A DNA stretch of 63,019 nt from Bacteroidales bacterium UBA5235 (GTDB taxonomy: Bacteria > Bacteroidota > Bacteroidia > Bacteroidales > VadinHA17), in the NCBI GenBank assembly GCA_002409145.1, contig DHUL01000036.1:14671-77689 (forward strand). Reading direction: 5' to 3'. Shown in pieces: positions 1-8,034 of this stretch. The notes beneath the pieces were generated by a model. It was not told the origin of the DNA. It ran no database searches and saw only the letters and a list, made by a program, of their open reading frames with translations. Each line of letters begins with the position of its first letter. The first letter of the stretch is position 1. Position numbers and translations under genes: made by a program.

Positions 1-977
1 ACAAGCCTTGCAGTAGCCGCAGTACGGTTCTGAAATGACGATAGCTGTTCGCCGGCTGCCTCGAGGACCTCTGTTACTGCCGATGCCATATCGCCTGCCA
101 TACCAATTATCGTGTTTTCGCATTCAAGTGTTCTTTCGATCAGGAATCCTGCAACGGCAGTAGGAGTCTTCAGAGCTTTCCATGCCACCATGTCAGTGAC
201 AGACTGGTCCTTCTCGTGCCCGATGCCAGTCAGGACAGGCAGGGGAAACTGGGTTACATGAAATGCTATCGCATAATTGTCAAACCAGCTCAGGTCTGTT
301 GTGGAGCCGCCACCCCTGATGATTGCCACTGCGTCATACCTCCATGTTTCCTCTGCAATTCTGTCAAGCGCTCCTATGACAGAGGCCTCTGTTTCTTCGC
401 CCTGCATGACTGCCTCGAAGAGAGTGGCTTTGAAAACATATCCGTAAGGATTATGAAGTAGATGATCGGTGAAGTCCTGGTACCCGGCAGCCTTTGATGA
501 GGATACAACTGCAATATTCCTTGGGTATAAGGCAAGGGGTAGTCCGGAGTTCATGGAGAGCACACCTTCGGCGGTCAGCCTGCGTATGACTGCTTCGCGG
601 CGAAGCGCCATATCACCTGCAGTGTAGGCAGGATCAATGTCTGAGATGTTCAGGCTGAGTCCGTAGAGCTCATGGTATTCGACGGTGGCCCTGAAGAGGA
701 TGATTATTCCGGCGCGAAGGGGTATGCCGGTGCTGGCATTAAACAGGGTGTTCAGTGACCTGTATTTTGATGCCCAGATGGTTGCCCGGGCCCTTGAGGT
801 GATCCTGCCGCCCGGAGTGTCACTTCCGGTGAGTTCAAGGTAACAGTGTCCTGCCGTATGAACCTTCATCTCGGCTATTTCGGCAACCACCCAGAATGCG
901 TCCGGCAGGGCTTCATAGATCTTGTCCCGGACCAGCCCGAGAAGTTCGGTCAGTGATATTTTGGCATCGTGACTCAT
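1..977 (-). CDS. xseA: Exodeoxyribonuclease VII large subunit (partial, 3' end off the window)
   Basis: With XseB this subunit forms the cytoplasmic nuclease that degrades single-stranded DNA during repair and recombination. Only the first 325 codons are visible, because the frame runs open off the left edge; the C-terminal coiled-coil part is missing. Residues about 8-110 fit the N-terminal OB-fold, with WVVAEIAEMK at 29-38 and GHCYLEL at 43-49. The nuclease core shows RGGGSTTDLSWF at 221-232, TGIGHEKDQSVTDM at 250-263 and KTPTAVAGFL at 270-279, which match the family's conserved blocks. The ATG at 977-975 overlaps the stop codon of the upstream subtilase gene as ATGA, so translation is probably coupled. 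Family assignment is secure; the C-terminal length cannot be judged. Confidence 0.93.
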   Translation of the reverse strand, partial: MSHDAKISLTELLGLVRDKIYEALPDAFWVVAEIAEMKVHTAGHCYLELTGSDTPGGRITSRARATIWASKYRSLNTLFNASTGIPLRAGIIILFRATVEYHELYGLSLNISDIDPAYTAGDMALRREAVIRRLTAEGVLSMNSGLPLALYPRNIAVVSSSKAAGYQDFTDHLLHNPYGYVFKATLFEAVMQGEETEASVIGALDRIAEETWRYDAVAIIRGGGSTTDLSWFDNYAIAFHVTQFPLPVLTGIGHEKDQSVTDMVAWKALKTPTAVAGFLIERTLECENTIIGMAGDMASAVTEVLEAAGEQLSSFQNRTAATARL

Positions 978-2623
978 CTGTCTGTACGGATCATTTTAAA
1001 GACCTTCTTCTCCTTGTCTGTTACTATCCTGACAAGATAGAGACCCTGTGCCAGGCTGCCAAGCCCGTCAATCCTGAATGATCGTGCAACAAAGGTCGGG
1101 AAGTGTCTTTTCAGGACTGTGGTGCCATCTACCCCGGCTATAGTCACGGACAGTGAGCCCGGGGGCTCAAGGAACCAGAAAAGAATCTCATCAGTGAAAG
1201 GATTGGGTCCAATGCTCATTGTCACCTCAGGCCTTAATGTATGTTCATCCTCGAGAAGCCTGAGGGCTTTCAGAAAGTCAGGCAACCCGTAACCGTAAAG
1301 AGAGTCGGGTGAAGAGTACCTGTCACAGCTTTCATGGAGAGCATTGATAAGGTCAACCGGTGAGGCTTCAGGGACAGCCTGCATCAGGGAAGCAGCCAGG
1401 CCGCTGATGACGGGGCATGAAAAAGAGGTTCCGCTGCTGCTGTACCACACCCCGGGCTCGCACTGAACGGGTATTAAGACCCCCGGCGCTACCATGTCCG
1501 GTTTGACCCGGCCATCGGATGAATAACCGGCTGATGAGAAGTCGGAAATGGAGAGGTCATGGTTCAGTGCACCGATGCAAAGTACGCTGTCCCCGTCAGA
1601 GGGGGCAATTATACGGCGCCATTCCTTGATTCTCTCGTTGCCGGCGCTGTTAACAACGAGTATCCCCTTTGAGACAGCCATATCCGCTCCCATTGTAATA
1701 AAAGGTCTGTCGCCATCCATATCACTGAATGAGTAATTCATCGAAGGATCATCAAAAGCAAAGTATCCGAGGGATGAGGTTATGATGTCAGCACCGGCGC
1801 TGTCAGCATATTCCGCGGCGGCAATCCAATAGTCCTCTTCAACGGGAAACTCGGAAAAAAAGTCTTCAGTCCGGAGTAACAGATAGTCTGCTCCCGGGGC
1901 AGTGCCATTGATGATACCCGGCAACGACCCTGCAAGGATTGAAAGTACTAATGTGCCATGGTGGTAATAATCATAAACAAAGTTGCTGTCGTTAATGAAA
2001 TCATAGGTGGCAATTATGCCGCCTCTCTTTCTGAGTGGTTCAAGAGCTTCTATTTTATCAGCATTTGGGAATCCGGCATCGAGAACAGCAATTGTTATGT
2101 TGCGGCCTGTAAATCCTGACTCATGAAGCACGTTTCCGTTGAGCGGGAGCCGGGGGTCAAAGGCTTCAGGATTCGCTTGCAGTTCGGTTATGCCGTATTT
2201 GCTTCTGCTTCCTTTAACGGGGGCAAGCGGGTATTTTACCAGTCGGATGCTGTCGATAAAGGAATATTCCCGGAGTATGTCAATGTCTTTAGCCCCGGCG
2301 GCGGAGAAGAGAGCCGTGTTAAGCCACTTTGATGTGCACCTTAACCTGAAGCCCGCCCCGGTAAGCGTCCGGATATACTGGCTGCTGACAGGGATGTCAC
2401 TTTCCGTAATCAGGGGGATACCGAACTTCTCTCTTCTGGCAATTGCGGCAGGAGAAAGCAGGTCTTCAGGAGAATATTCACTGACACTGTTTGTCTTATC
2501 GCTGAACCAGACCCGGTAAAACCACAGTTCGTCATACCCCGGATATGCTTGTTGTGCCTTCGCCGGTACTATGCCTGCGAGTGCAAAAAACAGTGCTGCC
2601 AGGGCAGATGAGACTCTGTTCAT
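974..2623 (-). CDS. Secreted subtilisin-like (S8) serine protease with T9SS type A sorting domain
   Basis: A 549-residue secreted protease. A signal peptide covers residues 1-23 and ends AKA/Q. The S8 catalytic residues are visible: Asp182 in TIAVLDAGF, His222 in YHHGTLV, oxyanion Asn329 in NSAGNE and Ser400 in SSSGTSFSCPV. The last 80 or so residues begin SIGPNPF, contain GLYLVRI and end KKVFKMIRTDR. This matches the type A C-terminal domain that sends proteins through the type IX secretion system to the cell surface or medium. The substrate is unknown. The gene overlaps the MORN-protein gene upstream and xseA downstream by 4 bp each (ATGA), so the three are very likely one transcript. Catalysis and T9SS sorting are inferred from motifs. 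Confidence 0.9.
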   Translation of the reverse strand: MNRVSSALAALFFALAGIVPAKAQQAYPGYDELWFYRVWFSDKTNSVSEYSPEDLLSPAAIARREKFGIPLITESDIPVSSQYIRTLTGAGFRLRCTSKWLNTALFSAAGAKDIDILREYSFIDSIRLVKYPLAPVKGSRSKYGITELQANPEAFDPRLPLNGNVLHESGFTGRNITIAVLDAGFPNADKIEALEPLRKRGGIIATYDFINDSNFVYDYYHHGTLVLSILAGSLPGIINGTAPGADYLLLRTEDFFSEFPVEEDYWIAAAEYADSAGADIITSSLGYFAFDDPSMNYSFSDMDGDRPFITMGADMAVSKGILVVNSAGNERIKEWRRIIAPSDGDSVLCIGALNHDLSISDFSSAGYSSDGRVKPDMVAPGVLIPVQCEPGVWYSSSGTSFSCPVISGLAASLMQAVPEASPVDLINALHESCDRYSSPDSLYGYGLPDFLKALRLLEDEHTLRPEVTMSIGPNPFTDEILFWFLEPPGSLSVTIAGVDGTTVLKRHFPTFVARSFRIDGLGSLAQGLYLVRIVTDKEKKVFKMIRTDR

Positions 2624-3393
2624 TTTATTACTGATCCGGTAATGTCAGTCACCTCTATTCTCCCCTTGTTCGTTTCGAGATCATCGAGGAATTTAGTCTC
2701 CTGGTCCGCCAGTTCCGGGTCAGCGGGAACGCCTTCCCTGTAGGTGATAATCTGCTTAAGGGATCCATCTTCCTTGAAAACCATCCAGTCGCCTGTCCTG
2801 TGATCCTCCTTGTACCGGCCTTCGTACTGCAGGTTGCCGTTTGGGTGGTAGTAAGAGAAGGGGCCATCAAGCCTGCCTGCCATGTATTCAGCTCTGAGGC
2901 AGACAGATCCGTCAGGGTAGAATTGCAGCCACTCTCCGCTACGTTTGCCCATATCCCACGCCACCTTCTCAGCCAGGGTGCTGTCAGGATAAAATTTTTG
3001 TGACAGTCCGTGCCTTATATCGTTGCGATAATACTCCTCACAGATGAGGTAGTGCGATTGTGTGGCTGACCAGAACTTCCAAAGTCCTTCCTTATTTCGT
3101 GCGATGTATCTGCCCTCAGCAGCTTTAAGACCGTCAGAGTAGTAAAATACTGCCATTGCCTCGTCCCTGCCGGCCATGTATGTCAGTTCTGAAAGGAGCA
3201 CACCCTCTTCGGTGTATCGCTTAAATAGTCCTGTCGGCCTGTCATCGCTGAATGTGCCCTCATACATGATCTTGCCATTGGGGTATTTTCTGACCCATGG
3301 TCCCTGTTTTTTCCCTGCTGCGTCTGTCATGTTCTGGGTCAGGGCGTTTCCTGAGAGAAGGAGGAGGGAAAGTATTATTAAGCTGGTTTTCAT
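2620..3393 (-). CDS. Secreted MORN-repeat (YwqK-like) protein
   Basis: A 257-residue protein with an N-terminal signal peptide (residues 1-19, ending ALT/Q). After it come repeated units of roughly 22-24 residues of the type G-x-W-x-x-[YF]-x-x-[DN]-G-x-[LI]-x-x-E, for example GPWVRKYPNGKIMYEGTF, GEWLQFYPDGSVCLRAEY and GDWMVFKEDGSLKQIITY. These are MORN-variant repeats, which form extended beta hairpins. Proteins of this type are common in Bacteroidota and their role is mostly unknown; an envelope or scaffolding role is a guess. It is the first gene of the MORN-subtilase-xseA unit. A TAnnTTTG element lies 18-25 bp upstream of its start codon. Confidence 0.85.
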   Translation of the reverse strand: MKTSLIILSLLLLSGNALTQNMTDAAGKKQGPWVRKYPNGKIMYEGTFSDDRPTGLFKRYTEEGVLLSELTYMAGRDEAMAVFYYSDGLKAAEGRYIARNKEGLWKFWSATQSHYLICEEYYRNDIRHGLSQKFYPDSTLAEKVAWDMGKRSGEWLQFYPDGSVCLRAEYMAGRLDGPFSYYHPNGNLQYEGRYKEDHRTGDWMVFKEDGSLKQIITYREGVPADPELADQETKFLDDLETNKGRIEVTDITGSVIK

Positions 3394-3410
3394 GATTTCT
3401 GACTATAGTG

Positions 3411-3418
3411 CAAAGATA
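3411..3418 (-). promoter_or_regulatory. Putative -7 element of the MORN-subtilase-xseA operon
   Basis: Reading on the minus strand, 3418-3411 is TATCTTTG, an exact fit to the Bacteroidota -7 consensus TAnnTTTG. It lies 18 bp upstream of the start codon at 3393. I do not find a good TTTG at the -33 position, so the call rests on the -7 element and its position. Confidence 0.45.
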
Positions 3419-3462
3419 TAACCAAATAATTGGCACTGTTCGTATCCGTGATGTCAGAAAAG

Positions 3463-3494
3463 AAAGCCGCGGCAACTTTCGCTGCCACGGCTTT
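3463..3494 (-). terminator. Rho-independent-type terminator of dnaK
   Basis: An inverted repeat, AAAGCCGCGGCA (3463-3474) and TGCCACGGCTTT (3483-3494), pairs over 11 of 12 positions with an 8-nt loop. On the minus strand it starts 21 bp after the dnaK stop codon and is followed by TCTTTTCT. It isolates dnaK from the MORN-protein operon. Confidence 0.8.
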
Positions 3495-3515
3495 CACTGG
3501 TTATATATATGGTGT

Positions 3516-5441
3516 TTACTTGACTTCTTCGAAGTCGACGTCAGTTACCTGCTCGTCTCCGCCTTTTCCGCCGGTCTGACCGCCAGTGGGGCCTGATTGC
3601 GGGCCTGCATCAGGACCTGCCTGCTGGCCGGGACCGCCCTGGGCCTGTTTGTACATGTCCTCGGAGGCAGCCTGCCATGCGGCGTTGATCTCTGCAAGTG
3701 CACGGTCTATGGCCGTGGTGTCCCTGTTTTTATGGGCCTCGCGAAGCTGGCCGAGGGCATTATCAATTCGGCCCTTCTTGTCTGAAGGTATCTTGTCACC
3801 ATACTCCTTGAGCTGCTTTTCAGTCTGGAAGATCATGCTGTCAGCTGCGTTGATCTTATCAGCCATCTCTCTTGCTGCCTTGTCAGCCGCTTCATTGGCC
3901 TTGGCTTCTTCACGCATGCGTCGTATCTCGTCTTCCTTAAGACCTGATGAAGCCTCTATCCGTATTCTCTGTTCCCTGCCGGTGCCTTTGTCCTTGGCGG
4001 AGACATGGAGTATGCCGTTAGCGTCTATGTCGAAGGTGACCTCTATCTGCGGGATGCCGCGAGGGGCTGGCGGGATGCCGTCAAGATGGAACCGGCCGAT
4101 TGTTTTGTTGCCGGAGGCCATCGGGCGTTCACCCTGCAGCACATGTATCTCAACTGACGGCTGGCTGTCGCTGGCCGTAGTGAATGTTTCAGTCTTGCGG
4201 GTGGGGATGGTGGTGTTCGACTCGATCAGCCTGGTCATCACACCGCCCATGGTCTCAATGCCAAGCGAAAGCGGGGTGACGTCAAGAAGAAGCACATCCT
4301 TCACCTCGCCGGTGAGAACCCCCCCCTGGATGGCAGCGCCAACTGCAACCACCTCGTCAGGATTGACACCCTTCGAAGGAGTCCTGCCGAAGAACTTCTC
4401 AACAATCTGCTGGATGGCAGGTATACGGGTTGATCCGCCAACGAGAAGCACCTCGTCAATATCTGATGTCTTCATGCCGGCATCGTCCAGCGCCTTCTGG
4501 CAAGGCCCGATTACTGCATTGATAAGCTTGTCGGTCAGTTTTTCAAACTGAGCTCTTGTGAGTGTCTTGACAAGGTGTTTTGGAATACCGTTAACAGGCA
4601 TTATATAAGGGAGGTTGATCTCCGTGGTGGTGGTGCTGGAAAGCTCTATCTTGGCCTTTTCGGATGCTTCCTTCAGTCTCTGCAGGGCCATGGGGTCCTT
4701 TCGGAGGTCTATTCCTTCCTCCCTCTGGAACTCATCAGCCAGCCAGTCAATGACAAGGTTGTCAAAGTCATCGCCGCCGAGGTGGGTGTCACCGTTTGTA
4801 GACTTGACCTCGAAGACTCCGTCACCGAGCTCAAGAATTGAGATATCGAATGTACCACCACCAAGGTCGAACACAGCGATCTTGAGATCATGCGCCTTCT
4901 TGTCAAGGCCGTAAGCCAGAGAAGCTGCAGTAGGCTCGTTGATGATACGCTTGACCTTTAATCCTGCTATCTCACCGGCTTCCTTTGTAGCCTGACGCTG
5001 TGAGTCGTTGAAGTATGCCGGAACGGTAATGACAGCCTCAGTGACTTCCTGCCCGAGGTAATCCTCAGCGGTCTTCTTCATCTTCTGAAGCACGATAGCC
5101 GAGATCTCCTGCGGAGAGTAGTTGCGGTCATCAATCTTAACCCTCGGGGTGTTATTGTCACCACGGATGACCTCGTAGGTCATCTTCTTCATCTCGTTGG
5201 TAACCTCGTCATAACTTCTTCCCATGAAACGTTTGATTGATGAAACGGTTTTGCGTGGATTGGTGATGGCCTGCCTTTTTGCAGGGTCACCCACCTTGCG
5301 TTCACCGTTCTCAAGAAAAGCAACTACCGAAGGGGTAGTGCGCTTGCCTTCACTGTTGGGTATTACCACAGGCTCGTTGCCTTCCATCACTGAAACACAT
5401 GAGTTGGTGGTTCCCAGGTCAATACCGATAATTTTTCCCAT
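3516..5441 (-). CDS. dnaK: Molecular chaperone DnaK (Hsp70)
   Basis: A 641-residue Hsp70 that uses ATP to bind and release unfolded polypeptides in the cytoplasm, working with DnaJ and GrpE, neither of which is in this window. The start MGKIIGIDLGTTNSCVSVME is the canonical first phosphate-binding loop. Other marks are FDLGGGTFD, VLLVGGSTRIPAIQ, the interdomain linker VLLLDVTPLSLG, and a Gly/Gln-rich tail ending DVDFEEVK. Length is normal for the family. The gene stands alone, divergent from panB and followed by its own terminator. No CIRCE element (TTAGCACTC-N9-GAGTGCTAA) is seen upstream, so HrcA control is not supported here. Confidence 0.98.
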   Translation of the reverse strand: MGKIIGIDLGTTNSCVSVMEGNEPVVIPNSEGKRTTPSVVAFLENGERKVGDPAKRQAITNPRKTVSSIKRFMGRSYDEVTNEMKKMTYEVIRGDNNTPRVKIDDRNYSPQEISAIVLQKMKKTAEDYLGQEVTEAVITVPAYFNDSQRQATKEAGEIAGLKVKRIINEPTAASLAYGLDKKAHDLKIAVFDLGGGTFDISILELGDGVFEVKSTNGDTHLGGDDFDNLVIDWLADEFQREEGIDLRKDPMALQRLKEASEKAKIELSSTTTTEINLPYIMPVNGIPKHLVKTLTRAQFEKLTDKLINAVIGPCQKALDDAGMKTSDIDEVLLVGGSTRIPAIQQIVEKFFGRTPSKGVNPDEVVAVGAAIQGGVLTGEVKDVLLLDVTPLSLGIETMGGVMTRLIESNTTIPTRKTETFTTASDSQPSVEIHVLQGERPMASGNKTIGRFHLDGIPPAPRGIPQIEVTFDIDANGILHVSAKDKGTGREQRIRIEASSGLKEDEIRRMREEAKANEAADKAAREMADKINAADSMIFQTEKQLKEYGDKIPSDKKGRIDNALGQLREAHKNRDTTAIDRALAEINAAWQAASEDMYKQAQGGPGQQAGPDAGPQSGPTGGQTGGKGGDEQVTDVDFEEVK

Positions 5442-5645
5442 TGTTATACTGATTTATATGCTAAGTTTCTTTCTGATACTCCTCAGATGTGACAATGTTT
5501 GTGCCATAGCTTTCAGGAAAGAGTTAATATGAAATTATGTCATGGCGATGTGAAGTTGCCGGCAGTCAAATATTTCGCGAAAATGACAAAACGGCAGAAC
5601 CGGCCAAAAGAATTTGGTTTAATGGCAATCAATATTCTTATTTTG

Positions 5646-5653
5646 TAGCTTTG
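5646..5653 (+). promoter_or_regulatory. Putative -7 element of panB
   Basis: TAGCTTTG matches TAnnTTTG and lies 25 bp upstream of the preferred panB start codon. The only TTTG upstream (5613-5616) is too far away (29 bp), so the -33 element is poor or absent. Confidence 0.4.
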
Positions 5654-5677
5654 CAGGTAACAATAAAATGCGAAGAG

Positions 5678-6493
5678 ATGTCAGAACCGAAGGCCGTTAA
5701 GTTAGTAACCACCCATGTACTTTACGAGATGAAGCTGAAGGGTGAAAAGATATCGATGCTTACTGCATATGATTATTCGATGGCGAGGATCCTTGATGAG
5801 GCAGGCATCGATGTGATTCTGGTGGGAGATTCAGCGTCAAATGTGATGGCAGGTTTTGACACCACGCTGCCAATTACCCTTGACAACATGATTTATCATG
5901 CCGCTTCGGTGGTCAGAGGGGTGAAGCGGGCCCTTGTTGTAGTAGACCTGCCATTCGGCACATACCAGGGCAATTCGCGCGAAGCGCTGGCTTCAGCCAT
6001 AAGGATCATGAAAGAGACAGGGGCAAGTGCGGTCAAACTTGAGGGCGGACGTGAGATAGTTGAGTCAATTGAGCGCATCATGTCAGCGGGTATCCCTGTT
6101 ATGGGTCACCTGGGCCTGACGCCGCAGTCGATTCACAAATTCGGAACCTACGTGGTCAGGGCCCGTGATGAGGAAGAGGCAAGGAAGCTTAAGGAGGATG
6201 CAAAAATTATTGAGAAGACCGGTTGCTTTGCCATCGTGCTTGAAAAGATCCCGGCCGCTCTGGCAGGAGAGGTGGCAGAGTCATTAAAGGTGCCGGTGAT
6301 AGGTATAGGTGCCGGACCGCTGGTGGACGGGCAGGTACTGGTGCTACATGATATGCTGGGCATAAATATGGAGTTTTCGCCCAGGTTCCTGAGGAGATAC
6401 CATAACCTCCATGACGAGATAAAGGGAGCGGTGCATCATTATATAGCTGACGTGAGGTCAGGTAATTTCCCCAATGAGAAGGAGCAGTATTAG
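5678..6493 (+). CDS. panB: 3-methyl-2-oxobutanoate hydroxymethyltransferase
   Basis: Catalyses the first committed step of pantothenate (coenzyme A) synthesis: 5,10-methylenetetrahydrofolate plus alpha-ketoisovalerate gives ketopantoate. The 271 residues carry the PanB hallmarks: KISMLTAYDYSMARILDEAG, ILVGDSASNVMAGFDTT with the metal-binding Asp, VKLEGG, GHLGLTPQS and IGIGAG. The frame is open 47 codons further upstream to 5537, but that part has no family similarity and would include the promoter element. I therefore place the start at MSEPKAVK (5678). No other pan gene is adjacent. Four GATTTGC repeats begin 10 bp after the stop codon. Confidence 0.95.
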   Translation: MSEPKAVKLVTTHVLYEMKLKGEKISMLTAYDYSMARILDEAGIDVILVGDSASNVMAGFDTTLPITLDNMIYHAASVVRGVKRALVVVDLPFGTYQGNSREALASAIRIMKETGASAVKLEGGREIVESIERIMSAGIPVMGHLGLTPQSIHKFGTYVVRARDEEEARKLKEDAKIIEKTGCFAIVLEKIPAALAGEVAESLKVPVIGIGAGPLVDGQVLVLHDMLGINMEFSPRFLRRYHNLHDEIKGAVHHYIADVRSGNFPNEKEQY

Positions 6494-6502
6494 GGGATAT
6501 TC

Positions 6503-6530
6503 GATTTGCGATTTGCGATTTGCGATTTGC
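6503..6530 (+). repeat. Four tandem GATTTGC heptamers
   Basis: Four perfect copies of GATTTGC, followed by a decayed fifth (GAATTGT), lie between panB and the pseudouridine synthase gene. The same heptamer in the opposite orientation recurs at 34172-34199 and in degenerate form at 10334-10361. Confidence 0.9.
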
Positions 6531-6589
6531 GAATTGTGGGTCCGGTGGAGGTAAAATCATGGTTAAACTGAAGTAAGAAGAAGAATGTG

Positions 6590-7276
6590 ATGCAAAAGGA
6601 TCTGCCGGAAATACTGCATGAAGACAATCACATAATCATAGTCAACAAGCGCTCATCGGACCTGGTGCAGGGCGACGGTACAGGGGATGAGTCACTTGAC
6701 AATATAGTAAGGTCATATATCAAAGACAAATACGGCAAACCCGGGGATGTGTTCCTGGGTGTGGTACACCGCCTTGACAGACCGGTCAGCGGATGTGTTG
6801 TCTATGCACGTACTTCAAAAGCGCTCACCCGCCTCAGTGAGCTCTTCAGGACACGGGATGTAAAGAAGAGCTACTGGGCCATAGTCACTGACCGGCCGCC
6901 GGCTGAAGAAGGCTCCCTGCAGAACTTTTTGAAGAAGAATGAGAAGCAGAATAAGTCATATGTTTATGATAAGGAAGTTAAAGGCTCAAAAAGCGCAGAA
7001 CTTTCATACAGGATACTGGCTCGTTCCGAGAGATACTACCTGCTTGAGATTGACCTTCTTACAGGCAGACATCACCAGATCAGGGCGCAGCTGGCTGCTG
7101 CAGGGTGCCCCATCAGGGGAGACCTGAAATACGGGGCAAAGCGTTCTAATGAGGGTGGCGGGATTTCTCTGCACTCCAGGAGGATCTCATTCATTCACCC
7201 GGTACGGAATGAGGAGATTAATGTTGTGGCACCGCTGCCTGATGACCGCATCTGGAAGCTCTTTAAAAACGTCTGA
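6590..7276 (+). CDS. RluA-family RNA pseudouridine synthase
   Basis: A 228-residue enzyme expected to isomerise uridine to pseudouridine in rRNA or tRNA. The signature loop HRLDRPVSG with catalytic Asp63 is intact, as are the downstream blocks KSYWAIV, LLEIDLLTGRHHQIRAQL and FIHPVRNE. There is no N-terminal S4 RNA-binding domain, so it resembles the short RluA/RluC-like group rather than RluB or RsuA. The frame can also begin one codon earlier at GTG (6587); I prefer the ATG at 6590. The site modified cannot be told from sequence. Confidence 0.88.
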   Translation: MQKDLPEILHEDNHIIIVNKRSSDLVQGDGTGDESLDNIVRSYIKDKYGKPGDVFLGVVHRLDRPVSGCVVYARTSKALTRLSELFRTRDVKKSYWAIVTDRPPAEEGSLQNFLKKNEKQNKSYVYDKEVKGSKSAELSYRILARSERYYLLEIDLLTGRHHQIRAQLAAAGCPIRGDLKYGAKRSNEGGGISLHSRRISFIHPVRNEEINVVAPLPDDRIWKLFKNV

Positions 7277-7339
7277 TAATTGCGTGCAGGGCAGACCTGG
7301 CAACACTTTTCACAGTATCAAGCCTTATTGTATTTAAAA

Positions 7340-7364
7340 AAGAGGCGCCTCTGCTGCGCCTCTT
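7340..7364 (-). terminator. Terminator between convergent genes, mainly for the minus-strand gene
   Basis: A perfect 9-bp stem, AAGAGGCGC (7340-7348) and GCGCCTCTT (7356-7364), with a 7-nt loop. Read on the minus strand it is followed by TTTTTTAAATAC, a good U-tract for the secreted-protein gene ending at 7440. On the plus strand the stem is followed by CCCAACTT, so it would be weaker for the pseudouridine synthase gene. Confidence 0.8.
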
Positions 7365-7439
7365 CCCAACTTAACCTAAAACTAACCTAAATCAACCACC
7401 TGATGATTTTCCGGGCCCGGGCGGGACCGTAAGAAATGC

Positions 7440-7904
7440 TCATTTCTTCATCAGTATCTTTTTTACCTCGCTGAGTATCTTGTCAGCCTCCCCGGCTTTT
7501 TCTTTGGGAGCTCTTATGTTTACAACAACTCCGTCGACAGAAATGTTGTAAAAAACTCCTTCTTTTTCTTCCGGCATCAAGGTCATGGCCCTGCCCGGTC
7601 CTGCTCCCCAGTCCTCAATGCGTCCGGGAAGACCGGCTGATGTGGCATTCCATACCATTCTGCTCCCTTTCCCGGGTTTACGGATGATTCTTTTGCCTTC
7701 ACCCGTTTCAATTATCAGGTTGCCATCTTCGAACCTGACTGTATCACCCTCAATGACTATTGAGTCTTTTACCGGCCCGTTTTCTTCAACTGTGACAATA
7801 ACTACCTTCTTCTCAGTTTCCCTGACTTCCTGTGCTGAGAGGGTCAACGTTCCTGCGAGCAGGGTTGCCACTATTGCGGTAACTGTCGGTAATGCGTTTG
7901 TCAT
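7440..7904 (-). CDS. Small secreted protein of unknown function
   Basis: A 154-residue protein with a signal peptide (about residues 1-24, ending TLSA/Q). The mature part is rich in charged beta-like segments such as KKVVIVTVEENGPVKDSIVIEG and DGVVVNIRAPKEK. I recognise no catalytic motif or named domain. It is divergent from the sensor kinase gene, and the intergenic region holds a TAnnTTTG element for this gene (7937-7930) and four phased GTTAA boxes. That makes it a strong candidate target of the adjacent two-component system, perhaps an envelope-stress or accessory periplasmic protein. This role is inferred from position only. Confidence 0.75.
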   Translation of the reverse strand: MTNALPTVTAIVATLLAGTLTLSAQEVRETEKKVVIVTVEENGPVKDSIVIEGDTVRFEDGNLIIETGEGKRIIRKPGKGSRMVWNATSAGLPGRIEDWGAGPGRAMTLMPEEKEGVFYNISVDGVVVNIRAPKEKAGEADKILSEVKKILMKK

Positions 7905-7929
7905 TTCCTGAACTTATTTTCTGACAGTA

Positions 7930-7937
7930 CAAAAGTA
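7930..7937 (-). promoter_or_regulatory. Putative -7 element of the small secreted protein gene
   Basis: On the minus strand 7937-7930 reads TACTTTTG, an exact TAnnTTTG match 25 bp upstream of the start codon. The expected -33 zone (about 7957-7960) lacks TTTG and instead coincides with the nearest GTTAA box, as expected for an activator-dependent promoter. Confidence 0.5.
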
Positions 7938-7958
7938 ACCCAAAAAATCCAGGGAGGG

Positions 7959-7997
7959 GTTAAAGTGAGGTTAAAACTGGTTAACAAAAAGTTAAAA
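7959..7997. promoter_or_regulatory. Four helically phased GTTAA direct repeats (candidate response-regulator operator)
   Basis: GTTAAA, GTTAAA, GTTAAC and GTTAAA start at 7959, 7970, 7980 and 7991, so the intervals are 11, 10 and 11 bp, one DNA turn each. Direct repeats at this spacing are the usual binding pattern of OmpR/PhoB-family regulators. The array lies between the divergent secreted-protein and kinase genes. It abuts a near-consensus -7 on the plus strand (TAATTTTA, 8023-8030) and the -33 zone of the minus-strand promoter. Confidence 0.6.
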
Positions 7998-8034
7998 CGG
8001 ATATCGACATTATTAATATGTATAATTTTACACC

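Noticed and set aside
3586..4551. Long open frame (321 codons) on the plus strand inside dnaK
   Set aside because: It is the antisense shadow of a highly conserved gene, rich in Ser, Pro and Met codons that mirror dnaK codon use, and has no recognisable domain.
5537..5677. N-terminal extension of panB by 47 codons
   Set aside because: No similarity to PanB and it contains the promoter element; the family begins at the later Met.
5442..5677. CIRCE or other heat-shock operator upstream of dnaK
   Set aside because: No TTAGCACTC-N9-GAGTGCTAA or close variant; a short CTTTC/GAAAG palindrome is too weak to call.
6503..6530. Possible CRISPR
   Set aside because: Units are 7 bp with no spacers; a simple tandem repeat.
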